In this document: in pieces, positions 1 to 11,544 of the stretch
Position numbering within the stretch: the stretch's first letter is position 1
Layout: every line of letters starts with the position of its first letter
From: Symbiodinium natans
Taxonomy: Eukaryota > Sar > Dinophyceae > Suessiales > Symbiodiniaceae
DNA: 64,000 nucleotides
Assembly (NCBI GenBank): GCA_905221605.1
Contig: CAJNDS010002512.1
Span: 60,001 to 124,000, forward strand
Direction of reading: 5' to 3'
Made by a program: the position numbers and the translations under genes
The notes under the pieces: generated by a model
Database searches by the model: none
What the model saw: only the letters and a program-made list of their open reading frames with translations
Told to the model about the DNA's origin: nothing

Positions 1-400
1 CACACTAGCCGCTTGACATGAATGATGAGAGATCTGCATGCGGGTGAATAATGAGGGTTGTGGTGCTGTTGCTGGTGGCGCATCATGGTGACCTTTGTGA
101 ACCTGCCTTCTCTGAAGCAAAGTCTACTTCGGGTCTGCAACCCTTGATTCTTGTTAGGTTTGGCCGATGCCCACATGTGGGATGATCTGGAGCGTGCCAT
201 CGACGAGGGCCGTGGAAAGAGAGATGTCTCCGTGCATACCTGAATTGATCACACAGGGGTGAGAGCGACATTGCCTTGGGCGTGAGACGGCATGAACCGC
301 TTGGATAGGTGCTAACTGGCCATTCCTTGGGGGGCTGCATTGCCCAGATCGTGGCGGGCAGGCGATAGTTAGATCAGCTGTCCTTCGCTTCGGAAAAGCT
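1..400. other. Non-coding stretch
   Basis: No reading frame here resembles a known family, and no splice-bounded coding segment stands out. The short open frames on both strands overlap each other and have no convincing starts. Confidence 0.5.
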
Positions 401-510
401 ATTTGGGGGTTTACGAAAGTACAACAGGCCCCAATATCGACCCCCAAATAGTAGGATCCCCTGATAATAAGGACGCCAATAATGTACCCCCGAATATCGT
501 AAACCGCCAT
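401..510. mobile_element. Family A TIR repeat, copy 1
   Basis: The left edge reads ATTTGGGGGTTTACGA and the right edge reads TCGTAAACCGCC, which pair as inverted repeats. Inside are runs such as CCCCCAAATAGTAGGATCCCC that recur at 1288, 13214, 15851 and, more degenerately, 54117. The size, the inverted ends and the lack of any coding capacity suggest a non-autonomous DNA element (MITE-like). No clear target-site duplication is visible here. Confidence 0.6.
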
Positions 511-722
511 CTGCAGCTGCCAGGCAGCAAGTGCCGGCCCTCGTTTTCTCTTCTCCAGGCAGGCATCATGAACGTTCTTGCAGTTAGGACAACAGGACAC
601 TTGTGCTGGATCAATGGAGAAGCTGGCAGTGAATGATTGAAGCACTGGAGCACTGCAGGTTTGCTGTACTCTGCGCGGCGCTTCCACATCTCACCAGAGA
701 GTCGCAGCAGCAGCGTTAAACG

Positions 723-768
723 TTGTCTCTCTCTCTCTCTCTATCTCTGTCTCTTTCTTTTTTCTTAG
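723..768. repeat. CT-rich microsatellite
   Basis: A run of CT dinucleotides grading into a T-rich pyrimidine tract. It could serve as the polypyrimidine tract of an intron, but no coding exon could be shown downstream. Confidence 0.6.
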
Positions 769-919
769 GAGTTTTGGTAGATGGTCCGGATCTCCATTGG
801 CCGGCGTTTCCGTTTGGCTAGATGTTTCAGTGAACCCAAGGTATCCGACATGTGGTGGTGCTGGTGCCTGACGGCGATGTGGTTTCCAGCGTCGATGTAC
901 ATGCAGGCAAAATCTCAGT

Positions 920-1030
920 AATCCCCTCCCCCTAATATTAAACCCTCCCCCACCCCTTAATATTAAGTACTCCCAGTACGGTTAAATTAGAGTATGGCAG
1001 GGGGGGGGTCAAAATTAGGGGGAAGGGGTT
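920..1030. mobile_element. TIR element, CCCCTCCCCCTAAT type
   Basis: The left end AATCCCCTCCCCCTAATATT and the right end, read in reverse complement as AACCCCTTCCCCCTAATTTT, match over about 20 bases with few differences. The interior is A/T-rich and non-coding. The flanks TCTCAGT and TCTCAAGT could be a decayed target duplication. The ends differ from family A and from the 37.9 kb element, so this looks like a separate MITE family. Confidence 0.5.
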
Positions 1031-1287
1031 CTTCTCAAGTTCAGGAAGGTTGTTTTTGCGTGGGGCCGAGACCAGACCCTGACTAACCTCAGGTATTGAG
1101 CAACATGAGCATGTGGCATCAAAGGGTGCAGTCGAACCGGTTTGCAGACTACCACATGTGGTGAATGCCGACGTCAACCACTTTCTCCTTTATGCATCCG
1201 TATTCGATTCCCACAGGCGTTGTGCAGCGCATTGCGTGCCGAACACGCAGTGGCCAGGCATCTGAGCTGAGTGAACTTCTGGAACGG

Positions 1288-1396
1288 TTTGGGGGGTACG
1301 AATATGGGAGACCCCTAAAATAGACCCCCCGAATAGTGGGATCCCCGTTTAATACGGACCCCAATAAGGTACACCTAATTTTCATAAACCCCCATT
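1288..1396. mobile_element. Family A TIR repeat, copy 2
   Basis: This shares the internal blocks AATAGTGGGATCCCC and CGGACCCCAATAAGGTA with copy 1. The right edge CATAAACCCCCATTT mirrors the left edge TTTGGGGGG. The flanks GGAACGG and GGTAACCGG may be remnants of a duplication, but this is weak. Confidence 0.55.
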
Positions 1397-1566
1397 TGGT
1401 AACCGGGGAACAAATGTGAGAATGGGAACACGAATGCCCAGCATTGCCAGCGAAACTCTGTGAGGCAGCCTCGGCGGCGACTTGCCACCGACTCCGGAAG
1501 ACTGCGTGCGAGGCGTGCAGCTTTGCTTGGTGACAGGTTCAAAGGCACAAGCGAGCGCGTGCAAGC

Positions 1567-1637
1567 GGTGCGGCTTGCTGAAGACACGATGTCCACATGT
1601 TTAGGTGCGGCTTGCTGAAGACTCGATGTCCACATGT
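1567..1637. repeat. 34-bp direct duplication
   Basis: Two copies (1567-1600 and 1604-1637) differ at one base (A to T) and are separated by three bases. This is a recent local tandem duplication in non-coding DNA. Confidence 0.85.
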
Positions 1638-3659
1638 GTCAACATCTCTAGGCTTTGTAGTTTGAAGGTCTGGCGAGCCTGCAAGGGGCCCAGTGCGACT
1701 GCTGCTGTGGTAAGAAAGGCTGATGGTCGTTCGCTGGCTCGATGCGTGTCGGCTGCTTTGTCACAGTGAGCGAGCTGGTAGCTGGAGTTTGCTGTGGATG
1801 ACTTGTTGGTGACACATCATCTAGGCGGGGATGCGCGCGAGCGTGATTTCTCGGACACGTGTGCGGGCTACGTCTTGCCGGAGCGATGCTCTTGTGGCGT
1901 TGTAAACTTGTTTGCAAAGTCGATGGCTTCATTTCCTTGGAGCTGTCTGGACTGTGCCGTGGTTGTTCATGACAGTTTTGTGACCTTGGCTTTTGCAAGA
2001 GGAGATGTTGGGGCGCGTTCTGCCAGAAGAGCTGTGGAGACCAGCTGAGGCGCGCAAGACTCGTGTTGACAGTAGGAGTCAAGGCATGTGTCGGAAAAGA
2101 AACTCTGGCACCCGCCCTGCCCTGAAAGTCGTCGGCCTACGACGCATACGATTCAGCGACGTGATCCAGCACGTGATAAAGTGGGGGTGTGCAGGACAGA
2201 TAGAGGGGTTCGAAGCATGGATGTCAATGTCAATTTCCGTACTGAAATTAACACTTTGGAGTGAGCGGCACTTGTGTTTTCACAGATGTCAGGGTGTCAA
2301 GCCTGCCCCAGGACCACCGCAAGTGACGACGAGTTCTGAAGGAAAGGTGGGATAAGGTCGGCAACAGCTGAGAGCAACGCGTGAAGCCCACCGATCTGAC
2401 GAGCACTCTGACTTCAAGCACTGAAGAAGCCGAAGAGAAGCCTCTGAAAAGGATCCTGTTCAGGATCCTGTCCAAGGCAGCGCTTAAGGGGCGTCGATGC
2501 TTCGAAGCCTGGAGGACTGAGCCGAAGCGAGGACCGAGCTCAGCTTCTGCTGGACGTCTTCTGCTCATGGGCACAGAGGTGGACCATGACAGGCGAATCT
2601 CTGAGACTCTTCATGTCAGGCTCCAAAGCTGAGCCAAAGGACGATCTACCTGGGGCTTGATGTAGATTCTGAGCTCCTTGCCCGGCCTCCTTCCGAGGGC
2701 CACAATTTGACGGGGGCCTCGTGTCTCGATCAGTCGAAACAGCTCTACACAGACTGCCACGAGGCTGCTGGAATCTTGTAAGGTACGGCCTGAAAACAAT
2801 CCGAGCTAGCGAAAAAGGATAAACGGCGACCCGAAAAGAGCCCGCAATTTCGATGGACCCCCAGCTTGTGTCTGGCAAGAAATGGCCTTGCCGCTGAGGA
2901 GATTGCTGCAGTTCAAAACGGGGAGCTGAGAAGTCAACTTGCTTGCCTCACTTACCCCACCTCCCCTACTTGCCCACTTGCCCACTTGCCCCGCTCCAGA
3001 CACCTTGCAAGGGCATCTATCATGATGCGCGTCTCGGATCTGCAGTGTCTTGAATGCTTGAGTAACATGCGAGAGAGACAAAGTCCTCCGCTACTTGGGG
3101 CGAAGGGCACATAAACCTCCTTCGATCCTACCACAAGGGCAGAGCGGCGTTGCGCAGTAGAGAGGAACTGTGACCTGCGCTCTAGCTGCCATCAGCTTCT
3201 CAAGAGCTTGAAGCACCAGAAGCCTTGCAGGTGCAGCAATTGCGCACACCTTGCTGTCGGCTGAAGCTCAGGCGTCTCAGCATTCTACTGGTAGTTGTGC
3301 ACCAGCGGGTGCTTGTCATACCTGGCACGAACAGATGTTAGGAAAGCCTTGCGAGGTGGACTCTTGCGGCCGGGATGGTGAAACTCCAGTTCTCATCCCA
3401 GATGAAAGTCGATTCGCACGCACAGCAAGAACGGCGCACCAACATGATGTGAAGCCACGTGAAGCCTGCCTTAATGAGGTGCAGCTTGCCAGCCTCATGG
3501 GTCTTCGTCTAAGACATTCCAGTTTCTGCCGATGTCTTTCGTGTGTCGGGGATGCTTGGCGGAAACTAATGGGTCATGGAGTATATGGAGTCAGATAGAA
3601 CTCTAGCAGCTTCTAGTGGTTGTTGTGTAACAGACAACGTGGATCATGCCACATCTTTG
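1638..3659. other. Gene-poor stretch
   Basis: Overlapping open frames on both strands (the longest about 144 codons) show no recognisable domain. The plus-strand frame at 2381-2632 is rich in charged residues (EEAEEKPLKRILFRILSK) and could be an exon, but nothing corroborates it. Confidence 0.4.
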
Positions 3660-3707
3660 GTCCGTCGGCGCGAAGGTCATCACGACATCGTTTGTGCCCT
3701 CCTCCAG
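3660..3707 (+). CDS. Ankyrin-repeat exon fragment
   Basis: The frame gives REGHHDIVCALLQVGA, which matches the second half of an ankyrin repeat (GHxxIVxxLLxxGA). After the CAG at 3705-3707 the sequence reads GTGGGA, so it is either a GT splice donor or a continuing exon. No partner repeat can be placed securely upstream, so this may be one exon of a longer gene or a relic. Ankyrin repeats are protein-binding modules, and no specific role can be assigned. Confidence 0.4.
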
Positions 3708-5255
3708 GTGGGAGCAGCCACACGCTGCAGCTGCATGTGGTTGCACGCCGTGCTTTCCTCTTCTGCTGCTGGGGAGGGCTCAAGGGCCGCGCCCACCCAC
3801 GCGTGGCGCCGCCTCTGTTCACCGGTTGGCTTTTCCTATCTGCCTTTCTTGTTGTGTGTTTCTTTCGTATTTTCTTGGGACTTCTTGTTACCCTTGCACA
3901 GCACGTGCCTGTAAGTTCAGGCGGTCAGTTGCGTTGCTAAACCAAGTCAATCCCCCTAATGCGGCGTTCCCCCCGTCTCTCACATCTCTCTGTGCGAAAG
4001 GTTGAGGTGCCCTTCACGTCAAGGTGGTTCTGAGGACGAGCACGCTTAAGCGGTCCCCCCCCCCCCCCCCGCCCTCTAGCATCCTTGTGCGAATGCGCGA
4101 CGCCGGTCACCCTAAGACAACGTGCCGCCGGGCTCCTTCGCATCGTTGAGTCCATGGCAGCGAGAAATCAAACAGTTTACAGTTCACATGGAGATAGAGC
4201 ACTGGCGAGCGGTTTGTTCAAAGTTTTTGTTTGGGCTTTTTCTTGTGGTTCGGGTTTGGGGGTGACGCCACAGGTTTCCTTGAGCGGGTCACAAAAAACC
4301 ACTCTAACAAAACGCTGCTGAAGCGAATCAGTTCAGGGTGGGACTTCGAACCCACTACTGAAGTTCACTACAAGAAGCGCTCTCCCAAGTTTGGCCAAGT
4401 TTGGGAGGCCCGGGCTTCACCGGATGCAGCTGCACGGGACGGAAAGCGTGCCCGGCACCTGGGGACCGCCAACTGTTCTGAATGCTTGGTCTGATCTTGA
4501 GCGCGCGTGGCCTTAAGGGTAGCCTAGTACTGATGCTGCAGCTGCCGCTGTCACGAATGCACGCCCCGCATCCCGCTTCAGTCTTTCCAGGGCGATGTCA
4601 CATTCAAAGGACGCTACTCTGCTACTCCCTGCACAGCTTTCGGGGAGAGCAGGATCAGGATATATCAGCATCTAAGCCATGCCTCATGACCTTCGCACAG
4701 CATTTCCCGAGGCCCTTTGTTTGCCTCAGCTTCACACCAGCATGTGTAAGCATCGGGAATTTCGCGGACTCGGGGGCCATTGCCTCACTTTGTGTACAGT
4801 TTCTGCATCTCGGCTGCTCGAGCCATGGACTGGTCTCGAGCACCGCACAGTCTGGAATTCGATGGTGATGCGACGCTCCAGTCTATGTACGTGCCAGGGC
4901 TCAGCAGGGCTCGGCAGTTTGGTTCAACGTTCGCGAGACAAGTCTTGCATCGGAGCTGCCTTGGGGCAGTGTAGGCCACTGATTTCTTCTCGATTTGCCC
5001 AGAAAGATCACAGTGCTTCAGCCTCTTGGCTGTCGGATAGTCGCCGCTTGCGAGGTGGTCACCTACTCCAAGGCGCTGCCCTACGGCGTGGTTTTCCTGA
5101 TTATCTGGGTCACTTGCTTTCCCAGTGGTGTTGTGCATCGTTGAGTGCATCTTGTACACCTCGGGGTTCTTCGATGTTAGGGCCGCATTGTGTAGATCAG
5201 CAGGAACTACTCAAATCTACCAGACTACGAACGGCACACGCAGCAGAACCACAAC
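3708..5255. other. Gene-poor stretch with C tract and tRNA-like patch
   Basis: Contains a run of 16 C at 4055-4070 and a minus-strand tRNA-like patch near 4330-4400 (listed separately). A plus-strand frame of about 200 codons overlaps 4679-5281, but it shows no family signature and has a dense overlapping frame on the other strand. Confidence 0.4.
4330..4400 (-). repeat. Possible tRNA-derived SINE fragment
   Basis: Read on the minus strand, a GAGCGCTTC segment is followed about 25 bases later by GTGGGTTCGAAGTCCCAC. That segment contains a near-consensus pol III B-box (GGTTCGAA) inside a short stem. Dinoflagellate genomes are known to carry tRNA-derived SINEs. The loop is one base too long for a functional tRNA T arm and no full cloverleaf forms, so a SINE relic or coincidence is likelier than a tRNA. 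Confidence 0.2.
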
Positions 5256-5336
5256 ATCATGCATCTGCATGCATCTGCTGAGGGCGCTTACGATGCGCTG
5301 CTGAGACTAGCCGGCTTGGGAGATCAGATTCGTGGC
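5256..5336 (+). CDS. Probable exon, ankyrin-like helix pair
   Basis: The open frame reads HLHASAEGAYDALLRLAGLG and ends in CAGATTCGTGGC immediately before a consensus donor GTAAGT at 5337. The HLHASAEGxYDALLRL pattern resembles an ankyrin repeat (LHxAxxGxxxxLLxL). The 5' boundary is uncertain; the start given is the first in-frame codon that fits the motif. No neighbouring exon was found with confidence. Confidence 0.3.
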
Positions 5337-7425
5337 GTAAGTCGTGGAACCTGGGCGCTGAAGCTGAAGCTGGGATGCACGTAAAGCTGAGATGCGCGTA
5401 AAGCTGACCGCAGGGTGCCCCAGCCAGCCAGCATGCGTACCGCAACGCGGACACCTGCCGGACGTGTGAAAGCTGTTGCCTTCGAGTATGCCTCAATGCG
5501 GAAGTCTGTGTTCCACAGTAAGGATGAATCTTACGCACCATGATGCTCGGCTTGCCTTAGTGTGAACAGCAATGAAACCATGAATCGCTTTGTGGTGGCA
5601 GTGACTCCCGTGCTTGTTCGGCTTGGCCATGTGATGCAGCATCCTGCCGTTTTGCCAGGGGATCATAACCCCTTTGGCGCTGCTCAGCATGTGGCAAGAT
5701 CCAGTAATTAAGCAGTCCCTCGATTGCACTGAGTCTTTTCAGTCACTAGGTTGTCGGTTTACAGATTGCCACTATGAGCTGCCTCAAGAGACACAGCATG
5801 TGTGCCCCACAACTCCTTCCTCAGCAATTTCTTCTGGTCAAATCTAAGGCTTTATTCTTGCTTCGGCTGTTACGAGGCAAGCCAGCCCAAGCTTGGGTGA
5901 GATTTCGTGCGAGAGCTTAGATCTGCTGTACCTGTTACATGTGCATGTCATATCATTCTCCGTAGGTCCTGGGGCCGTGGAACATGTGCAAGAGTTGGTT
6001 TTGGGCAGTTCTTGCAGGCTGCTGTTCAGATGAACCGTGGGACCTCCTTGCCGTTGGCTGTCGCCCGGCTTGTCCAGGTTCAAGCTGTCTGAGTATTCTT
6101 TGTATGACCCCATTGACACTGGAAATGCGCGACTGCGTTGGGAAGCGAGGGGGAAACGGCATATTCAGCCGCGCACGCAAGCCTCTGTGTGTCTCTCTTT
6201 GTGTGTGTGTGTTTTTCAGTTGCGGTCTGTTACATGTTGCCGTGCTCAGCAACGCTTTACAACTCCCATCCCAGATAGGCAGATTGGTCGGAGGAAGCAG
6301 TGGGAGGTTTGCAATCTGTTGGTTTGAGGCCCGAGCGTTGACTCCAGTGACGCACCCTGGCAGGCTTTAGGTTTTGGTTTGTTTTGCTTCTTTGGCTCCT
6401 GGAACTCAGCAGCTTCTCCAGCCGCGTGTTTGGCTTTCGGATAAACGCTCGAATACTGCTGCCAGTGCTCCCTTGGCAATGCATGAGAGCTTAGGATTGG
6501 ATACTTCACCGCAGACCTTCTGCTGCTGAGACAGTGGGAACCTTAGCAACTTCCAGTGGTCGGAAGTCATGAAAGAAAGCACAAGCTTGTGCTGCCATCC
6601 CAACGCTTGGTCGCTGACAGCTGCCCCAAAACATTCGGTGACGGGAGTCCGGCAAGTTGTGTTAGTACAGTTACGGAGGAGTCCGTCAGGGAGCTGCGGG
6701 AGCCTTGCGGGAGCTACGCGGGTGGCCGGAGGGTGCACGGCGTTCTTGCTCGCGCACCTGCTTTAAAGGTTGCGTAGCTTCATCGTGAGCATGCTTCCGC
6801 GCTCATGCACAGTTGCCGCTAGCAGTACTTGTGCTGTGGAGCCTATCCCGCACGCACACATGCTTGAACGCTTTGCATGCGTCTGCACGCACGCTCCGCA
6901 CACTTCGTTTCCACGGACGCCAGTTTGTGTGCATGCACGCAGGCTTCTGCCATGCGTAGAGGGCTCATGCACGTCAAGGAACTCTACTGTGAATGGATGG
7001 TGTTGAAGCGCCGGCATGACACAGGCATGAACCGCTAAGGATGTTTCTTGTTGCGTCTGCATATCCCCATCGTCTGCTCTTTGCAAGGTGGCAACTCACC
7101 AAGAGCTCGAGAACTGAGCGACGCGTGATGCTTCTGCACCATGCCAAAGCCCTAGTCGAGGCATTTGATGGCCCATTGGCCCATATCTGCCAAGCAACAA
7201 GTTGCATAAGTTGCGTTTGGACCACTTCCCAGATCTTCGCAGTGTTTGCATTGAACGGTTTCCTTTCAAAGGTGCTAAATGTTCCCAGGTCGCATCCATG
7301 GCGGTGTGGCCAGCAGCGATATACTTTGATTGGGTGGCGCGATACGCCCATGGCCGCAATTAGGGGGATGCAACAGGTGCCGAGGACTAACCTGAGGACT
7401 TTCTCACAGGTAGAACTGTACTGGA
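5337..7425. other. Gene-poor stretch
   Basis: No domain is recognisable. Short mutually overlapping frames occur on both strands, and there is a small GT microsatellite near 6200-6215. The plus-strand frame at 7041-7475 (about 144 codons) and its minus-strand counterpart at 6974-7558 cancel each other out as evidence. Confidence 0.4.
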
Positions 7426-8310
7426 GTGGCGTGTGTGAACAAGGCTTTGCGTCTCGTCGGTATCGTCTTGTGTAGTTGTTGCATTGGGCCACCAACTCTT
7501 GAGGTAAGGCAGCTTCCAGTGACAAACCTTGTAGAGGTTTTGTTCCACCTCCCCTCACCAGGTTGCTTGAGCAATGGTTCTCACGTCAATCACAAGTCTA
7601 GGCAATGCTGTACTTTCAAGCCAATTGCAAGTCCATGCTGGAGCAGAACATGTTGCAATCAAGAAGAGTCGAGCAAAAGCACAATGTGTGCTGGGAAGCC
7701 CAGTAGTGCGGAAGGTTTTGGGTGTCTAGGCCACTCGCTTCAATGTTCGCACAGCATGGTTTGGGCCCATACCGGAGCAAGTCTAGCGACGTGTGAGTGC
7801 AGTGAGGTGTTAATTATGTTGTCCTACGAGAGCACGAGCTTGCTTCTCACGCTTCTCTGGATAATTTCGGCTGCTGGGTATAAGCAGTGCCTTTGCAGCA
7901 ATGAGCGGGGAAGTGCAAACCCTGATCAAAGGTGCGCAATGGCACAGTCAGGTTTCTACTGTAGAGGTTGCCTTTCCAGGCTGCGTTCTTTGATAAGTCC
8001 TGTTCACACAAGATGCGCAGCAGGCGAGTTGGCTATTGCTAAGACTACAGAGTTTTTCCGCTCGGCCAGCTTCCCATGTGACACGGGTTTCATCACCGTC
8101 TCGTGCTGGCTTTCGGCAATCTCTAAGGATTCTCTGCTTCTACCCATTTCTACCCTAGCTGTCACGTTCCTTCTCTGCCATCTGAGGAGCATCGCTTACA
8201 GCGTGACTGGCCTCCTGTTCACCGGCCTCTTTGTATGGTTAAGGACGGCTTCGATGGACAACCCATCATTCATCATCCCGGATCATCCCAGGGTTTCTGG
8301 CCATAAATAG
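7426..8310 (+). CDS. Long open frame, uncertain
   Basis: A 294-codon open frame opens at a GTG; the first internal ATG is about 86 codons in. It is Cys- and Ser-rich and has one hydrophobic patch near its end (TLAVTFLLCHL). No known domain is visible. Its length is unusual for chance in this base composition, but it could be read-through of several exons and introns. I do not assign a function. Confidence 0.2.
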   Translation: MACVNKALRLVGIVLCSCCIGPPTLEVRQLPVTNLVEVLFHLPSPGCLSNGSHVNHKSRQCCTFKPIASPCWSRTCCNQEESSKSTMCAGKPSSAEGFGCLGHSLQCSHSMVWAHTGASLATCECSEVLIMLSYESTSLLLTLLWIISAAGYKQCLCSNERGSANPDQRCAMAQSGFYCRGCLSRLRSLISPVHTRCAAGELAIAKTTEFFRSASFPCDTGFITVSCWLSAISKDSLLLPISTLAVTFLLCHLRSIAYSVTGLLFTGLFVWLRTASMDNPSFIIPDHPRVSGHK

Positions 8311-10388
8311 CACTCGCAACAAGCTTTGGGAACATTCATGTTCGTGCCATTTCGCGCGTTTGCATTGAGTTTGTCAATGCCCCCCCTTCCCCCCCCTTCC
8401 CCCCCCCTGGCTTTCAAGCCGGCAAGCTCGCTTTCCAAAGCATGATCATGCAGTAATCTTCCTTCCAAAACTCGTCATGGGAGCCTGGAGTGCGTGTCCT
8501 GGGTCCCAGGTGGCACATGCAGCCCTACGTATCCCTACGAACTTCATGCAAACATCTTTTGGTGCGCAAATTTTTTGCGTTTTGACCCTTTTTGTGGTCC
8601 TAAAGAGGTTTGTTGATACCTCAGCCGCTTGCAGCCCTATTGTAAGGCCCGATGCAATAGCGTGTCACAGTTGCGCATCTGGAGAGGATGGTGGGTGCCA
8701 TCCCGCAGATCCTGGCGATGATGCGCGCGCCTCCGTGGTCTCAGCGCTTGATGACCGAGGTGCGTACGTACGCGTTTGCAAGTGACTCAGATGTGAAGGT
8801 GTGCGTCACCAGTACTGTGAACTTGCAGAAGCTCCATGAAATTCGTGGGGGATTGAAGGCTTGCACAGAACAGTCTGACGGGCGCACCCGCGGTAAAGAA
8901 ACTGTAGCCTGGGGCAATGTGCATGAGTGTGTCAGTTCCTAGGGCCCCCATCTCATGGTTTCAGGCGCAGCCTGATGGCATCCATCCGCTGGGCTGGCTT
9001 TGGTGCCAGTCCCTCATACTCCCGCACGTGATGAACCTTTTCTGGGGAGAAGCTCAGCACAATTTAGTTGAAGGCAACCGGGTGCAACATCGGAACAGTT
9101 GAAGGCCTCTGCTCAGGGTTTCCATGAAGGCAAACCAGAGTCCTAGAGCAGGACAGAAGAGCATGGTCTGCTTGTCATAGCATCTCATGTTCTGGCCGTG
9201 ATCTCGATGATATTATGCACGACTACGGTAACTAGTCAGATCCTACCTATAGCCAAAGTGCCCAATTTGCGTAAGCATCTCAGCCATCTGTATCTCTGAG
9301 GTCAAAGTCGTGGAAGGCTGGCTGGCCGATGAGGGTTGCTCTGACGCTTGACCTCCCTCTGAGCTGTAATGTAAATCATATGTAAACATCCCGAAATCTG
9401 AGCCTCTGCCCTGCCAGGTGCCTTTGCCGTATTCGCAGGACGCCGCTCAGCCAAAGACCAGTGACACAGCCTGCGCCCGATTGACGAAATGTGCCACCGA
9501 TATCGGTGCCACCTTGGGCTTCTGCTCAAAATTCGACGTAGAACTGCCGCTGTCATAGAAGGCGCCGTCACCCTGTGCCTGTTTGGCATGCCGCAGCCTG
9601 CAAACGGAATCCAACACTGCGGTCTTCCTGCGCTGCTCATGATGATCACACGGCGCAGGATGTGTACAGTACTGCCTCAACTGGGAATATGCAGATCGTT
9701 TTCTAACAACAAGGCTGTCCCCTATACAACGGACAACACCGGAGTAGCTTCATATCTAAGATATGAACAACAAGTTGTTGTTTGCTGGGCAACGGGTCTC
9801 ACTGGCAGGCCGAGCCATCAAACCTGATAGCTATAGCTGGCTCTGGCATTCGAGTTTCGAGTTTCGGGGTCGATGAGGAGGCCCGACATGTTCAGACAAA
9901 AAGTTGCGAGACCTAGGTAGCAGTGGCTGGTTGTGGTGGTGTTACCGGCCTTGTCCCTGCAATTTTCTTTCTCAAGCATGTAGGTTAGCATGTAGTACAA
10001 TGTGGTAACCTTATGCAACACGTTCCAAGCCTGGTGCTACAACTACAACCCTCCGAGGTTCACACGGCTTTAGTTCTCCCACTTGCCCAGGCCTTGTCAC
10101 ACGCCTGTTGAGCGCTCAGAGTTCCAGACGAGTGCTGTCGCGATCATCATGCCCACTTCGCGTTGTGTGGTCCAGGAGTGCCTGCAGAGGTTACCGTGGA
10201 CATGTTCAAATCGTGGAAAGCCTGGTGCACAGCTTGGTGGTGCAGTGCAGACACAGAAGCCTCAGAGATCTGGGAGACTTCGGGGACACACACACACAAG
10301 AACGCTGAGGCTTGCTGAGGCACCAGGCCTATGCCCCACAACGCACCAACAACGACCGCGTGAAGTTGAAGTGAAGTGCCAGTGGGAG
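8311..10388. other. Gene-poor stretch
   Basis: C-rich tract at 8380-8408. A plausible exon lies near 8663-8760 (frame giving MVGAIPQILAMMRAPPWSQ, followed by the possible donor GTGCGT), but it has no family match. The rest holds nothing recognisable. Confidence 0.35.
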
Positions 10389-11544
10389 GCTTCGGCATCG
10401 GCTGTGGATCTTTCTGGGCGGAGTGCACTGCATTGGGCTTCTTTGCAGGGATGGCAGGCGGGTTGTTCTTGTTCCCAGCAGGGCCGCTCTCAAGGATGAC
10501 TTGATGCCTACAGCTTGCAACAACGATTGCTTGTGGAGGAGGTTGTGGATCAGCTGCTGCTGAGCCGAGCCTTGCTGGATGCGCAGGCCCAACCAATCAT
10601 TTGTGGCCATTGCATGCTGCCAAGGCCCCAAACCCTACTCCGACATAGGATGTGAAGTGCCTAAAGAGAACCGACCATTCTTGGAGCAGAACTTGTGCAG
10701 CAGATGTTGGTAAATCATGTGCAAGAGCCAAGCATCATCAAGCTCCACTTCGAGATCTGCTTGTAGAACACCTGCTGCCTGTACGGTTCAGGACAGTCGT
10801 GGTTGGTCTCCCATGCTTCTGGCCTCGCAGGCGCAGTCCCGAAGCATCACGCCAGTTGCACCCCATTAGCCTGCAGAAGCGAGATGCACGTGCTGTGCTG
10901 CAGCATCCATGAATGCCAACGCGCTTCAGACGTGTTCTTCGGATTGCCAGCGGAGACGCGGGATGTCTGCATGAACAAACGTAGCGCTCAGAAAGATGCG
11001 ACATGGACTGCCAGCGGCTTGTGCTTAGCGGCGAGTGACAGCGGCTCGAAGTCAGGTGGGTCACTTCGCGATCGTGAAGAGATTGCTGGAGGCGGGATGT
11101 ACTTGCCTACAAAAAGAACATCCACTTGCACCGTGTTCGTGTTGCTGAGAGAATACATGGCAAGAAGTTGACATAGGAGGACTGCCCCCTATGACATCTT
11201 TGGCTGTTGCTTAAAGTCCTCCACCCTGGCAGGCCGAAGCTGCCCTGGAGATGCAGGGCCTCGACGGTGTTGTGGGCTCAGGTGTGAGATCCCCTTTGCC
11301 CGCCTTAGACTCCAAAGCCGGTCCATGACTTAGGAGACCGCCTTGATGCTGGCGGCTCTCAATGGTCAGCTGGAGGCCGAGTACCTGGATCTTCGATGTT
11401 TTTCATTCCGCCAGTCTCCTGTCCTTTGATCCTCAGTTCCGAGTAGAGTTTCACTTCGAGTTTCAGGTCCTGCGACTGCTCGTTGCGTGGCGAGCCAAGC
11501 TGGAGGCTCGGGCCAACGACGGCCTCACGGCGCTTGAGACTCAG
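10389..11544 (+). CDS. Ankyrin-repeat protein, partial split gene
   Basis: Four short segments give consecutive ankyrin-repeat pieces. 10389-10448 gives VDLSGRSALHWASLQ. 10539-10586 gives EVVDQLLLSRALLDAQ and is followed by a GC donor. 11334-11375 gives ETALMLAALNGQLE, after an acceptor TTAG and before a GC donor. 11467-11544 gives VLRLLVAWRAKLEARANDGLTAL, after the acceptor TTTCAG. The last two join in phase 0 to make a complete repeat of the form TALMLAALNGxLE-VLRLLVxxxAxLEARxNDGLTAL. The junction between the first two is not resolved. A further candidate exon lies at 11233-11281. The gene probably continues on both sides. Ankyrin repeats bind other proteins; the partner is unknown. Confidence 0.6.
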
